Notes: generated by a model from the sequence alone, not told the origin. Positions 1 through 9,616 are shown, counted from the stretch's first letter. The stretch: 55,607 bases of DNA from Hydrogenobacter sp. (GCA_041287335.1 JBEULM010000030.1:1-55607); one strand, 5' to 3'. Made by a program: numbers and translations.

Positions 1-324
1 TTTCTTTTTAAAGGCTGGAAAATCCGACCTTCCAGCAAAGAAGTTTTTAAAGGCTCTGTCAAGGTTAAACACCGCTTCCTGTAAAGATTGAGAAGGAGAT
101 TCTTTAAGAAAAGGATACTCTTCTTTCAGCAAAGGCAAGAGTTTTTTATACTCATAAACATTCCACTTTTTGCCTTCCTTCTGATACTCTTCCTTTGCTC
201 TGGCAAGCATGTAGTTATAAACAAACCTCACAGAACCTACAGCTCTTTTTAAGAACTGTTTTTGCTCCTTTGTCGGATAGAGCTTGAACTTGTAGGAGTA
301 GTTAGCTTGCTTTCCAGCTCTCAT
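1..324 (-). CDS. tnpB: TnpB/OrfB-type transposon protein, N-terminal part (cut by window edge)
   Basis: The minus strand is open from an ATG at 324 to base 1, giving 108 residues with no stop. The start reads MRAGKQANYSYKFKLYPT, followed by KEQKQFL and then VYNYMLARAKEEY, the typical N-terminal (helix-turn-helix-like) part of IS200/IS605-family OrfB. TnpB is an RNA-guided nuclease that helps its element persist. The RuvC catalytic residues and the guide-RNA region at the 3' end lie outside the window, so activity cannot be judged. No tnpA is seen upstream, so this may be a tnpB-only element. It marks the edge of a block that differs from the rest of the window in GATC content. Confidence 0.85.
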   Translation of the reverse strand, partial: MRAGKQANYSYKFKLYPTKEQKQFLKRAVGSVRFVYNYMLARAKEEYQKEGKKWNVYEYKKLLPLLKEEYPFLKESPSQSLQEAVFNLDRAFKNFFAGRSDFPAFKKK

Positions 325-416
325 GAACCTTTCCTCTGTTTTTCTATGTATAACACTTTCTTAGAAAATGTCAAGTTGTTTCTATGCTTAACCATAAACA
401 TTAGGCTCACTCTCAT

Positions 417-436
417 CTCTCCTTTAAAAAGGAGAG
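417..436. repeat. Perfect 9-bp inverted repeat upstream of tnpB
   Basis: CTCTCCTTT and AAAGGAGAG face each other across 2 bases, 93 bases upstream of the tnpB start. No T-run follows on either strand, so it is not a convincing intrinsic terminator. IS200/IS605 elements carry subterminal hairpins at their ends, so this may be a left-end hairpin of the tnpB element; that is inference. Confidence 0.35.
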
Positions 437-507
437 GCTTCCCGCAACCTATCCTAAAAGAAGAGCTGATTGGCTATAGCTTTTTTAGAAAGGGGATGCT
501 AAAAATT

Positions 508-521
508 ATGATTGTAATCAT
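508..521. promoter_or_regulatory. FNR/CRP-family operator-like palindrome before the DUF2249 operon
   Basis: The palindrome ATGATTGTAATCAT contains TGAT-N4-ATCA, the core of the FNR/Dnr consensus TTGAT-N4-ATCAA. It lies 48 bases before the first gene of the NO-type operon. Only a weak -10 candidate (TAATTC, 543-548) sits at the distance expected for a class II activator site. A Fur-type reading (the GATAAT-like flanks) is a less likely alternative. Similar boxes occur at 8039 and 16822. Confidence 0.5.
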
Positions 522-568
522 TTACATACTTTATGGAAGGCTTAATTCTTTAGAGTAAGGAGGAAATA

Positions 569-1063
569 ATGGTTGAAAAGCTTGAGCCTGGTAAAAGGAT
601 AAAGGCTAATGGTTTTGAGTTTTCTTTAATCGGTGAAAGCCTTATGCCCTCCGCTTTGAGCTATAAGAGGATTTACATACTTTCTGAAGGTTCAGGGAGG
701 TATATATTAGGTCAGAAGTTTGGCAACGCTTTGGCACCTTGCGTCTTTGTGGTGGAGCCTTCTGTACTTTTTGGCTTTATGCCAGAAGGAAACGCATACC
801 TTTATGAGTTAGCAATGGGAAATAAAGAAGGCTGTGAAGGTGAGGTTATTGACCTAAGACCCCTTGAGCATGGCGTTAGGCATCCCCTTGTTATGAAAAG
901 GTTTTCAGAACTTGACGAGGGAGGATGCTTTTACATAATAAACGACCACGACCCACTACCTTTATATTTCCAGATGGCTATGGCTTTCCCAAAAAGGGTT
1001 GGTTGGGAGTATATAGAGTTTGGTGACGAATTTTGGAAGATTAGAATAAGGAGGCTATCATGA
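569..1063 (+). CDS. DUF2249 domain protein with cupin-like N-terminal half
   Basis: A soluble protein of 164 residues. The C-terminal 55 residues carry the DUF2249 signature: FSELDEGGCFYIINDHDP, then LPLYFQM, then VGWEYIEFGDEFWKIRIRR. DUF2249 proteins cluster with nitrite and nitric oxide reductase genes and hemerythrin-like proteins, but their biochemical role is not established. The N-terminal 105 residues are rich in beta-strand patterns and may form a cupin-like barrel. Strong ribosome site AAGGAGG at 557-563. The stop overlaps the start of the cytochrome c' gene by 4 bases (ATGA), so the two are translationally coupled. It is the first gene of a five-gene operon. Confidence 0.75.
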   Translation: MVEKLEPGKRIKANGFEFSLIGESLMPSALSYKRIYILSEGSGRYILGQKFGNALAPCVFVVEPSVLFGFMPEGNAYLYELAMGNKEGCEGEVIDLRPLEHGVRHPLVMKRFSELDEGGCFYIINDHDPLPLYFQMAMAFPKRVGWEYIEFGDEFWKIRIRRLS

Positions 1064-1473
1064 AAAGGCTTGCACTTTTACTTTTCATCCTTGGCTTTTC
1101 CTTTGCCCACGAGCACGGGAAGGAGCAGGAGCTTACATTAAAACAGGTCATGCAGATGGTGAGCCTATCGGCTCAAAAGATGCTTTACGGCTTTATGCTA
1201 AGCAACGACGCTCTCATAATGGAGGGTGCCAAGGAGATAGCCGAGCATCCTATGCCAAAGGGAGGACCCCTTCAATACATAGACCCTTCAAGAAGGGAAG
1301 AGTTTTTAAGGCTTATGCCAAGCTTTGAAAGGCAGGTGCATGGTAGCGCGGAGGAGGTTATAAGGTTTATAAAGGAAGGCAAGAAGGAAGAAGCCCTCAA
1401 GGCTTACACAGATATGCTACAAGGTTGTATGTCCTGCCATGAGCTTTTTAGGGACAGAATAAGAGGAAGGTAG
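1060..1473 (+). CDS. Cytochrome c'-like periplasmic heme protein
   Basis: A protein of 137 residues with a clear Sec signal peptide (MKRLALLLFILGFSFA, then HEHGKEQE). A single heme-binding CxxCH lies near the C-terminus (QGCMSCHELFRDR), where cytochromes c' have it. The rest is helical and the length fits the family. Cytochromes c' bind NO and protect denitrifiers against it; this agrees with the DUF2249 neighbours. A related cytochrome c-556-type protein cannot be excluded. Coupled by ATGA overlap to the gene before; the next gene starts 2 bases after its stop. Confidence 0.75.
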   Translation: MKRLALLLFILGFSFAHEHGKEQELTLKQVMQMVSLSAQKMLYGFMLSNDALIMEGAKEIAEHPMPKGGPLQYIDPSRREEFLRLMPSFERQVHGSAEEVIRFIKEGKKEEALKAYTDMLQGCMSCHELFRDRIRGR

Positions 1474-1474
1474 C

Positions 1475-1729
1475 ATGAAGGAAATACTTGAAGCCTTAAG
1501 AGAAGTGATTGACCCTCATACAGGACTTGACATAGTGAGCATGAACATGGTAAAAGAGGTAAGAAGCATAGGTGAAGGAGAGGTTAAGATAGTTATAAAG
1601 CCTACAAGCCCCTTCTGTCCCGTGGGTAACTTTTTGCTACAGGCTGTAAAGGAAAAGGTAGAAGAGCTTGGTTATAAAGCTCATGTAGAACTTGAGGGAT
1701 ACCTCTTTGGAGGTGGGTATGAGGCTTGA
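1475..1729 (+). CDS. MIP18/DUF59 family Fe-S cluster assembly protein
   Basis: A protein of 84 residues with the compact MIP18 (SufT/PaaD-type) fold pattern: LREVIDPHTGLDIVSMNMV at the N-terminus, then a strand region and a conserved SPFCPVG loop with a single cysteine in the middle. The family acts in Fe-S cluster maturation or transfer. Between a heme protein and a DUF2249-DUF1858 protein, it probably helps mature metal sites of a denitrification or NO-handling enzyme (inference). The last 11 bases overlap the preferred start of the next gene. Confidence 0.75.
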   Translation: MKEILEALREVIDPHTGLDIVSMNMVKEVRSIGEGEVKIVIKPTSPFCPVGNFLLQAVKEKVEELGYKAHVELEGYLFGGGYEA

Positions 1730-2195
1730 TGTGAGAAACCTTGAACCACCTCAGCCCATGATAAAAATAGCCCGGGCTTTAGAAAGCCTTAAGGAAGGTG
1801 AGGTGCTTGAAGTGCTCGGTTCAAGACCCTTTACACACCTTTTACCAAGGCTTGAAGAACTTGGTTTTACTTACGAGTTAAAAGAGACGGAAGAGGGTTA
1901 TCTGTTAAAGATATGGAAAAGAGGCACAGAAGGAAAACTTGAAGGCACCACCGAATGCTCAAAGGAGCTTGAATTTACCATTGATGAAAACACAAATGTA
2001 GGAGAACTATTAAAGCGGATGCCAGAAGCTCTTGATATATTAATAAAATATGGCTTTACACCCCTCAAAAACCCTCTACTTAGGAAGATACTTCCCCATA
2101 CAGTAACGCTCGGTCAGGCAAAGAAGATAAGGAGGTTGTCCGACGAAAAGTTCCAAGAGCTAATCAAAGAGCTAAGAAGCCTTATAGGACAATGA
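1719..2195 (+). CDS. DUF2249-DUF1858 two-domain protein
   Basis: From ATG 1719 the product has 158 residues. It starts with MRLDVRNLEPPQPM, exactly the usual beginning of DUF2249, and GGAGGT at 1709-1714 is well placed; an in-frame ATG at 1692 would only add nine unlikely residues. Residues about 1-75 form DUF2249 (TusA-like fold). Residues about 90-155 form a DUF1858-type helical domain (FTIDENTNVGELL, ALDILIKYGFTPL). The same domain mixture is common in operons for NO and nitrite metabolism. The next gene overlaps its stop by 4 bases. Confidence 0.75.
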   Translation: MRLDVRNLEPPQPMIKIARALESLKEGEVLEVLGSRPFTHLLPRLEELGFTYELKETEEGYLLKIWKRGTEGKLEGTTECSKELEFTIDENTNVGELLKRMPEALDILIKYGFTPLKNPLLRKILPHTVTLGQAKKIRRLSDEKFQELIKELRSLIGQ

Positions 2196-3316
2196 TAAGA
2201 CCAGCAGGCTTTGTAAGACTAACACCCCTTTATATACTCCTTTCCCTTATACTTATAACCTTATCGCCCCTTCTTGAACTGGCTAAGAAGCCTTATATAG
2301 ACCTGCTACTCTTTATAGCCTTTCCCTCCCTAATAAAGGGCAGCCTCTTCCAGCTATACCCTACCCTTCAAGGAAAGCCAATAAGGGGAGGAAGGCTCAT
2401 ATACTTTCATTTTTTACTCAACATTTTAAATGCTTTTTACTTTCTTTTGAATTACGAGATAAACCAACTTCTTTACACTGCAGATAACCTTCTCTTTCTC
2501 CTCCTTATCCTTCTAAACACCCACAGGCTTTCAGACCCTTCAGTAGTCTTCCTGTTTGTCGGTAGCCTTTACACACCGCTTGTATGCCTTCTTATGTGGT
2601 TTGAACAGAACCCCCTTTTAATAAAGCATGCAATTACCTCAGGCTTTTTCCTCAATGTAATAACAGGCTCTTACTATGTTTTTGTGCCAATGCTTCAAAT
2701 TGAAGAGCTATGGAGACCAAAATTAAGGTGGTTGAACCTTTTGCTTCTTAACCTTTCCTCCCTTTTTGTCCTTTACTGCTTTTATTTGAAAAACTATACC
2801 CTAATAGCCTACGGAGGCTCCGGCGTGCTTATATCTATGCTTCTTCTTTTTCTTATCATATACAAGACGCTTTCTCAGAGGAGAAGCCCTCTCAAGGGGC
2901 TTGACATTTCTGTAAAGTTCCTCCTTCTTGGTCTTTTCTTTTTTACCTTCTTTCTCTCTGTAGGAATTTCAAGTGCTGGCAGTCAAAACTTTGGCTTTAT
3001 AAGCTGGCACAAGGAGGGTATGCTTTACGGCTTTTTAACCTTTATAACGGTAGGTGCTACCTATCATATAGTGCCTTTTATGCTCTGGTGGAGGGTATAT
3101 GCACCAAAGATGGGTAAAGAAAAAATACCTACTTTAAAGGAGCTTTTAAAGCCCGAAACCTTAGAGATTTTCCTATTGTTTGGCATTCCTACCTTTACCC
3201 TCTCCTTAGTCTTTAAGCCCTTTAATGAACCCCTTTCAAACCTCCTTCTTATAGGCTTTTCTCTTGTTTTACTTTACTATACCCTTAAACTAATACCTCT
3301 CGTGTCAAGGCTGTAA
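2192..3316 (+). CDS. Polytopic membrane protein resembling heme-copper oxidase subunit I / NnrS-type proteins
   Basis: A very hydrophobic protein of 374 residues with about 10-12 membrane segments. Histidines lie in membrane segments in contexts that recall single-subunit heme-copper-oxidase-like proteins: [19 protein letters not shown], and [13 protein letters not shown] followed by [13 protein letters not shown]. Such proteins sit in denitrification or NO-response clusters. I cannot place it in an exact family, and whether it binds heme or copper is open. It is the last gene of the operon and overlaps the end of the converging rpiB remnant by 12 bases. Confidence 0.6.
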   Translation: MIRPAGFVRLTPLYILLSLILITLSPLLELAKKPYIDLLLFIAFPSLIKGSLFQLYPTLQGKPIRGGRLIYFHFLLNILNAFYFLLNYEINQLLYTADNLLFLLLILLNTHRLSDPSVVFLFVGSLYTPLVCLLMWFEQNPLLIKHAITSGFFLNVITGSYYVFVPMLQIEELWRPKLRWLNLLLLNLSSLFVLYCFYLKNYTLIAYGGSGVLISMLLLFLIIYKTLSQRRSPLKGLDISVKFLLLGLFFFTFFLSVGISSAGSQNFGFISWHKEGMLYGFLTFITVGATYHIVPFMLWWRVYAPKMGKEKIPTLKELLKPETLEIFLLFGIPTFTLSLVFKPFNEPLSNLLLIGFSLVLLYYTLKLIPLVSRL

Positions 3317-3628
3317 TTCTTCCACTTCCCTTATAAGCCTTACCCTCCTTTCGTACCTTCCGCCTTCAAAGTCCGTGTTTAGCCAAACTTCCACTATGGC
3401 AAGGTAATTACCCAGCATCCTGTCTCCAAGGCATAGCACGTTTGCATCGTTGTGCTTTCTGCTCATGCGAGCCATGTATTCGTTAAGGCATAAATCTGCT
3501 CTAATACCTCTAAACTTATTGGCGGTTATAGACATGCCTATGCCCGTTCTACATACCAAAATAGGTGGAGGTAGTGCCAGGGTCATAACCTCACTCCAAG
3601 TAAGAAATTCCTCTTTCGCATAGCACTT
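3305..3628 (-). pseudogene. rpiB: 5'-truncated ribose-5-phosphate isomerase B remnant
   Basis: The minus-strand frame encodes the C-terminal part of Rpi[40 protein letters not shown], and [18 protein letters not shown]. The family is about 145 residues and begins with a conserved GSDHAG-type motif; here the readable frame starts just after an in-frame TAG at 3629-3631 and nothing of the N-terminal third is left. The active-site loop, normally CGTGIG, reads CRTGIG. An ATG at 3586 could still give a 93-residue product, but the catalytic core is incomplete. It lies at the end of the GATC-free block and may mark a recombination breakpoint. Confidence 0.7.
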
Positions 3629-3786
3629 CTATTACTTAACAAAAGCGAGCAGGGTATCTTATAACAGTTGTTCTGTGGACGAACAGTTACTTCTGGTATC
3701 TGGTATGGTGTATGTGGGTAGAAGTGTGTAAGAGTGAGGATACCTATCTATCATCCAAGGTATAATAGGATTATATTTTATAAGCT
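3629..3786. promoter_or_regulatory. Spacer with a TATAAT promoter for the TatD fusion gene
   Basis: A TATAAT box at 3761-3766 lies 20 bases before the ATG at 3787, so the leader should be about 14 bases; no Shine-Dalgarno sequence is visible. The spacer also has AACAGTT twice (3663-3669 and 3682-3688) around the inverted repeat TGTTC-N7-GAACA (3669-3685), of unknown meaning. No RpiB N-terminal coding is recognisable here. Confidence 0.5.
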
Positions 3787-5151
3787 ATGATAGACACGCA
3801 TTGCCATCTTGATCTTCTCAAAGAAGAAGATCTCAAAGAAAGCCTTAAAGATACTTCTATTGAGTATCTTATTACCATAGGCTATGACAGAAAAACCATT
3901 GAAAACGCTATAAAGCTTGCTGAAGAAAACAGGCACGTCTTTTGTGCTATAGGGTTTCATCCTCACGAAGCTGACAAAATCGGTGATGAGGATCTTCTTT
4001 GGCTTAAAGACGTTGCGAAAAAACACCTTAAGGTGAGAGCCTTGGGCGAGATAGGTCTTGACTTTTATAAAGACTACTCTGATAGAAAAAAACAGGAAGA
4101 CATTTTCAGAAAGCAAATAGGCATAGCTATAGAGCTGGGGCTTCCTTTAGTGATACACAGCAGGAATGCTGAAGATAAAACCATAGAAGTTCTTAAAGAA
4201 GAGAAGGCTTACGAAGTAGGAGGTGTAATGCACTGTTTTACAGGAAGCTACGAGTTTATGAGGAAGTGTGTAGATCTTGGCTTTTACATATCTTACTCGG
4301 GAATAATAACATACAAAAATGCGGAAACGCTTAGAGAAGTGGTAAAAAGGACACCTACCGCAAGAATTTTATTAGAGACGGACAGTCCCTTTTTGACACC
4401 TCAGCCTGCGAGAGGCAAGCCTAACAAACCTCCTTACATATGGCATACTGCAAATGTGATGGCTCAGCTTATTCCCAATTCCTCCATTGAGGATGTGGAC
4501 CGTATGACCTCCGAAAATGCCAAACTTCTTTTTAACATAGACAACAACGGAAAGAAAGACACGATAACTTACGTAATAAACAATAAGCTATACATAAATC
4601 TGACAAACAAGTGTAACCTTCACTGCTCCTTTTGCCAAAGAGAAAGGGAGAGGAATTTTATGATAAAAGGCTACTGGGTTTGGACATCAAGGGATCCGAG
4701 CGTTGAGGAAGTTATAAAAGAGATAGCAGATCCTGCAAGGTACGATGAGGTGGTTTTCTGCGGATACGGTGAACCTACACTTAGATTTTCAGCACTCAAG
4801 GAGATAGCAAGATACATAAAAGCAAAAGGTGGGAAGGTTCGGGTTGACACAAATGGTTTGATGTTCACTTACCTCCCCGAGGATAAACTTTCCGAACTGA
4901 AGGGACTTGTGGATGTGTGGTCGGTTAGTCTGAACGCTCAAGATGAAAATACTTATAACAAGGTATGCAAGCCTGCCCAGTCCGATGCCTTTGAAAAGGT
5001 TATACGCTTTATAAAGAAAGCCCTTCAGGAAGGCTTTGAGGTTATAGCTACCGCCGTAGATTACGAAGGCGTTGATATTGAAAAAACTAAAAGACTTGCA
5101 GAATCTTTGGGTGCCAAATGGAGACACAGACCTTACGAAGTGGTAGGATAA
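3787..5151 (+). CDS. TatD-family metal-dependent hydrolase fused to a radical SAM domain
   Basis: A protein of 454 residues. Residues 1-255 are a TatD/YcfH hydrolase: MIDTHCHLD with the metal HxH (H5, H7), GEIGLDFY, LVIHSRNA, MHCFTGS and LETDSPFLTP. Residues about 265-454 are a radical SAM domain with C276, C280 and C283 (CNLHCSFC) and a GYGEPTLR glycine motif. TatD proteins are 3'-5' nucleases or deacylases. A TatD-linked radical SAM family (TIGR04038) is known, mostly as neighbours or fusions; its substrate is unknown. Both halves look intact, with no frameshift at the join. Confidence 0.85.
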   Translation: MIDTHCHLDLLKEEDLKESLKDTSIEYLITIGYDRKTIENAIKLAEENRHVFCAIGFHPHEADKIGDEDLLWLKDVAKKHLKVRALGEIGLDFYKDYSDRKKQEDIFRKQIGIAIELGLPLVIHSRNAEDKTIEVLKEEKAYEVGGVMHCFTGSYEFMRKCVDLGFYISYSGIITYKNAETLREVVKRTPTARILLETDSPFLTPQPARGKPNKPPYIWHTANVMAQLIPNSSIEDVDRMTSENAKLLFNIDNNGKKDTITYVINNKLYINLTNKCNLHCSFCQRERERNFMIKGYWVWTSRDPSVEEVIKEIADPARYDEVVFCGYGEPTLRFSALKEIARYIKAKGGKVRVDTNGLMFTYLPEDKLSELKGLVDVWSVSLNAQDENTYNKVCKPAQSDAFEKVIRFIKKALQEGFEVIATAVDYEGVDIEKTKRLAESLGAKWRHRPYEVVG

Positions 5152-5236
5152 TAAAATTCTCTTATCCGCTTATAAAGAATTCTTATATTTAACACGTACG
5201 TGGGTAGGTAAAATTGGAAACTGGAGGGTAGTTATT

Positions 5237-5662
5237 ATGGTAGATCCCGACATACTACTGCTTGCCATAGTAAATATGGCTGAGGGGGTTAAAAACCTCA
5301 TAGGTGACAAAGGAGCGAAGGCGGTTCTGAGAGATGCGGGGAGGCAATCTGGTCCAAAGCTCTTGGAGAGCCTTATAGGACACTTTCCTGAAACTCTAAC
5401 AAAGGAAGAAGCTTTAAGGAGGGCATGCATAATACTTGAGGATCTGGGTTTTGCCAAAAAGATAGAAAAAGTCAATGGAGAAGTGAAGATAGAGGAAGAC
5501 ATATTTACCGACGCTATAACTAACGGCGATCTGATAGAGTCTCCCGTAATATATTTCTTTGCGGGTCTTATAGAGGGTTTTGTATCCTTTATGAGTGACG
5601 AAAAGGTGACCTTGATCCCTGAAAGCGTAGAAAGGGGTAAAATACTTTATAAGCAAACCTGA
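5237..5662 (+). CDS. Conserved hypothetical protein, possibly V4R-like
   Basis: A soluble protein of 141 residues that I do not recognise with certainty. It has an alpha-rich N-terminal half (VKNLIGDKGAKAVLRDAGRQ, then SGPKLLESL) followed by a beta-hairpin-like segment and a final helix with FFAGLIEGFVSFMSDEKV. The GAKAVLRDAGRQSG stretch and the late cap resemble V4R ligand-binding domains, but this is weak. It starts after GGAGGG at 5223-5228 and runs straight into the PAP2 gene with no gap. No catalytic motif is visible. Confidence 0.6.
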   Translation: MVDPDILLLAIVNMAEGVKNLIGDKGAKAVLRDAGRQSGPKLLESLIGHFPETLTKEEALRRACIILEDLGFAKKIEKVNGEVKIEEDIFTDAITNGDLIESPVIYFFAGLIEGFVSFMSDEKVTLIPESVERGKILYKQT

Positions 5663-7323
<1,661 letters not shown>

Positions 7324-7337
7324 TATATCATATAACT

Positions 7338-8042
7338 ATGTTTATTTACGAGCCTGTAAATTCTGATAGACTGCTTTTACACCTTCACGGTTTTGCATCA
7401 AATGTAAAAAGCTCAAAGGTGCAAGCGCTTAGAGATTACGCAGTTAGCACGGGAAGTTTTTCCTTTTTCGCTATGGATATGGAGTATCACACTACAACCA
7501 CAAGCAGGTCACTTGAGATTCTTGACATACTCCTAAAAGGCTTTAAAAACAAGTATAAGGAACTCTTTCTTTCGGGAAGCTCTCACGGTGCATACGTAGT
7601 TCTCAACTACCTAAGATTTTACACAGAAGAGCTTCTGAAAGGAGTCCTTCTCTTTGCTCCTTCTTATTCCACACTACAGCTGACTTTGGATCAGGAAGGT
7701 ATTGACAAGTGTAAAAAGTGGCTCAGAGGTGAAGAAGAATTGAGGATATCTGAATGTGAAACTGGTACAGAGCTTGTGATACACAAAGACTTTGCCAGAG
7801 ATATACTGGATAAAGGTTACGAAATAATAGTAGGTGATGAAGTGCGCTTTCCGAAAGATCCTGCCATTGATATAGTTATCCTGCACGGAACTCAGGACAG
7901 GATAGTATCCGTATCGTACTCAAGAGTTTTCACACAGAAGGTAAAGATTAAAAGGTATATAGAGTTAGAAGATGATCATAGGCTAAGCAAAAGCTTTTAC
8001 AAGATCTTAGCTCAGGATAAGCTCCTTGAGATTTTTGATTGA
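7338..8042 (+). CDS. Small alpha/beta-hydrolase (YqiA/esterase-like)
   Basis: A product of 234 residues from ATG 7338, or 249 from ATG 7293 inside tgt; the later start is preferred because the extra residues look unstructured. The alpha/beta-hydrolase pattern includes LHLHGFASNVKSSKV near the N-terminus, the nucleophile elbow GSSHGAY, VILHGTQDRIVS with the acidic residue, and DDHRLSK with the catalytic histidine. The substrate is unknown; the YqiA-type esterase group is the best match. Its stop codon overlaps the FNR-like box of the next operon. Confidence 0.75.
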   Translation: MFIYEPVNSDRLLLHLHGFASNVKSSKVQALRDYAVSTGSFSFFAMDMEYHTTTTSRSLEILDILLKGFKNKYKELFLSGSSHGAYVVLNYLRFYTEELLKGVLLFAPSYSTLQLTLDQEGIDKCKKWLRGEEELRISECETGTELVIHKDFARDILDKGYEIIVGDEVRFPKDPAIDIVILHGTQDRIVSVSYSRVFTQKVKIKRYIELEDDHRLSKSFYKILAQDKLLEIFD

Positions 8043-8079
8043 TACTTATCATAACAACATGCATGCAAAAGTTTATAGT
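8039..8079 (+). promoter_or_regulatory. FNR/CRP-type box with spaced -10 element before iscU
   Basis: TTGATACTTATCAT at 8039-8052 matches TTGAT-N4-ATCAA in 9 of 10 bases. TATAGT at 8074-8079 begins 28.5 bases after its centre, close to the spacing of class II FNR-activated promoters. Transcription would start near 8086, leaving a leader of about 29 bases with AGGAGGT. The box overlaps the stop codon of the esterase gene. Confidence 0.6.
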
Positions 8080-8114
8080 TATAAATTGTATTAAGCTGAA
8101 AGGAGGTGAACGTT

Positions 8115-8576
8115 ATGTTTGAATACAGCGAGAAGGTACTTGATCACTTTTTAAACCCCAGAAATGTGGGTGTATTAGAAAATGCCAACGCCATAGGTCA
8201 GTGCGGTAACCCTGCCTGTGGTGACGCTATGCTTTTTACACTCAAGGTGAATCCTGAAAACGATGTGATAGAAGATGTAAGGTTTAAGACCTTTGGATGT
8301 GGTTCTGCCATAGCAGTTTCCTCACAGCTAACCGAGATGATAAAGGGTAAACCCATAAGCTACGCTCTGAACCTAACTTATAAGGATATCTTCGATGAGC
8401 TTGGAGGACTTCCCCCTCAGAAGATACACTGTACAAACCTGGGACTTGAGACCCTCCATGTTGCCATAAAGGATTACCTTCTCAAACAGGGAAGGATAGA
8501 AGAAGCTGAAAAAATACCTGGATGTTACGAAGAGGAGGAGGAAGAAAGTAAGGAGTTTGAGTTTCTTTCTACATGA
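8115..8576 (+). CDS. iscU: Fe-S cluster scaffold protein IscU
   Basis: From ATG 8115 the product has 153 residues; an in-frame GTG at 8106 lies inside the ribosome site AGGAGGT (8101-8107) and is rejected. All scaffold ligands are present: C30 and D37 in QCGNPACGDAM, C62 in FGCGSAIA, and H105-C106 in KIHCTNL. A short acidic tail with an extra cysteine (PGCYEEEEEE) extends the usual IscU by about 20 residues. IscU builds [2Fe-2S] and [4Fe-4S] clusters on sulfur from a cysteine desulfurase; none is encoded in the window. It leads the sulfur-relay operon. Confidence 0.92.
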   Translation: MFEYSEKVLDHFLNPRNVGVLENANAIGQCGNPACGDAMLFTLKVNPENDVIEDVRFKTFGCGSAIAVSSQLTEMIKGKPISYALNLTYKDIFDELGGLPPQKIHCTNLGLETLHVAIKDYLLKQGRIEEAEKIPGCYEEEEEESKEFEFLST

Positions 8577-9616
8577 GTAAGGTTAGGGCTGTTGCTCTTC
8601 TCTCTGGAGGGCTTGATAGTACTTTAGCTGTCCGCCTTCTTAAGGACCAAGGCGTTGAAGTGAAAGCTCTTTACTTTTACACGGGTTTTTGTATCACGGA
8701 ATATAAGAGACGCCTTGGACTTAAGAAGAGAGATGGACAGCAGTATGTCAATCCTGCCTTTAGGGCGGCAGCCCAACTTAAAGTTCCCATTGATGTGATA
8801 GACATTTCTGAAGAGTACTTTCATGTGGTTATAAATCCCAAGTATGGATATGGCAAAAACGTCAATCCATGCATAGATTGTAGATCGCTCATGCTCAAGA
8901 AAGCAAAAGAGATCATGGAAAAGGAAGATTACTCTTTCGTGATAACGGGTGAGGTTCTCGGTCAGAGACCCATGAGCCAAACGATGAACAGACTGAAGCT
9001 TATAGAAAAAGAAGCTGGGCTTGAAGGTTATGTAGTGAGACCTCTTTCCGCAAAACTCCTCCCTATTACCGTTCCAGAAAAACTCGGATGGATAGATAGA
9101 GAGAAACTGCTTGATATAAAGGGAAGAAGTAGGAACAGACAGATAAAGCTGGCTAAAGAGTATGGTCTTGAGTACGAACAGCCTGCAGGTGGTTGTTGTT
9201 ATCTTACCGATGAGAACTACGCGGTAAAGTTCAGAGAAGCTCTATCGGTTGATAAGTTTATTACCCGGGAAGATCTCTTCCTCTTTTCTGTAGGTAGGCA
9301 CCTGAGACTACCTTCTAAGGCAAAGCTCATAGTGGCAAGAAACGAAGGAGAGGCAAAGTTCTTAAAAACTTTTAAAAATCGTTACGATCATGCCTACAGA
9401 AAAGACGGTAAAGGTACTTTTGTCCTCATCAAGGGAGATCTACCAGAAGAGGAGTACAAGCTTGTGGCTGATATAGTATCAAGATACTCAAAGAGAGAAT
9501 CTTGTTATGTGACGCTAAGTATAAAGGGAAAAGAACTGGAAATACTGGGAGAACCGCTTGACGAAACATCGCTTGACAGTTTTAAAATATACAATAAGGA
9601 GAGAGTAGAAGGATGA
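8573..9616 (+). CDS. PP-loop ATPase, tRNA thiouridylase-like (MnmA/ThiI-like), with NFACT-R-like C-terminal domain
   Basis: A protein of 347 residues. Residues 11-17 are the ATP pyrophosphatase loop SGGLDST. A CIDC motif at about 103 and GGCCYLTDEN at about 206 supply cysteines that could bind a cluster or carry persulfide. Residues about 230-300 (GRHLRLPSKAKLIVARNEGE) resemble the NFACT-R/DUF814 RNA-binding domain. Proteins of this kind are annotated as tRNA 2- or 4-thiouridine synthesis enzymes, but the exact target is unproven. It overlaps iscU and tusA by 4 bases each, which supports sulfur transfer from TusA or IscU-linked donors to tRNA. Confidence 0.75.
   Translation: MSKVRAVALLSGGLDSTLAVRLLKDQGVEVKALYFYTGFCITEYKRRLGLKKRDGQQYVNPAFRAAAQLKVPIDVIDISEEYFHVVINPKYGYGKNVNPCIDCRSLMLKKAKEIMEKEDYSFVITGEVLGQRPMSQTMNRLKLIEKEAGLEGYVVRPLSAKLLPITVPEKLGWIDREKLLDIKGRSRNRQIKLAKEYGLEYEQPAGGCCYLTDENYAVKFREALSVDKFITREDLFLFSVGRHLRLPSKAKLIVARNEGEAKFLKTFKNRYDHAYRKDGKGTFVLIKGDLPEEEYKLVADIVSRYSKRESCYVTLSIKGKELEILGEPLDETSLDSFKIYNKERVEG

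Noticed and set aside
262-558. Plus-strand frame of 98 residues
   Set aside because: It overlaps the tnpB start on the other strand and the promoter region, has no ribosome site and no family pattern.
1692-1718. Upstream ATG start for the DUF2249-DUF1858 gene
   Set aside because: The ATG at 1719 has a good ribosome site and gives the typical family N-terminus; the extra residues overlap the MIP18 gene more deeply.
3663-3688. AACAGTT repeats and TGTTC-N7-GAACA near 3670
   Set aside because: A LexA-like site was considered, but spacing and bases do not match a known consensus and the repeats are too short to call.
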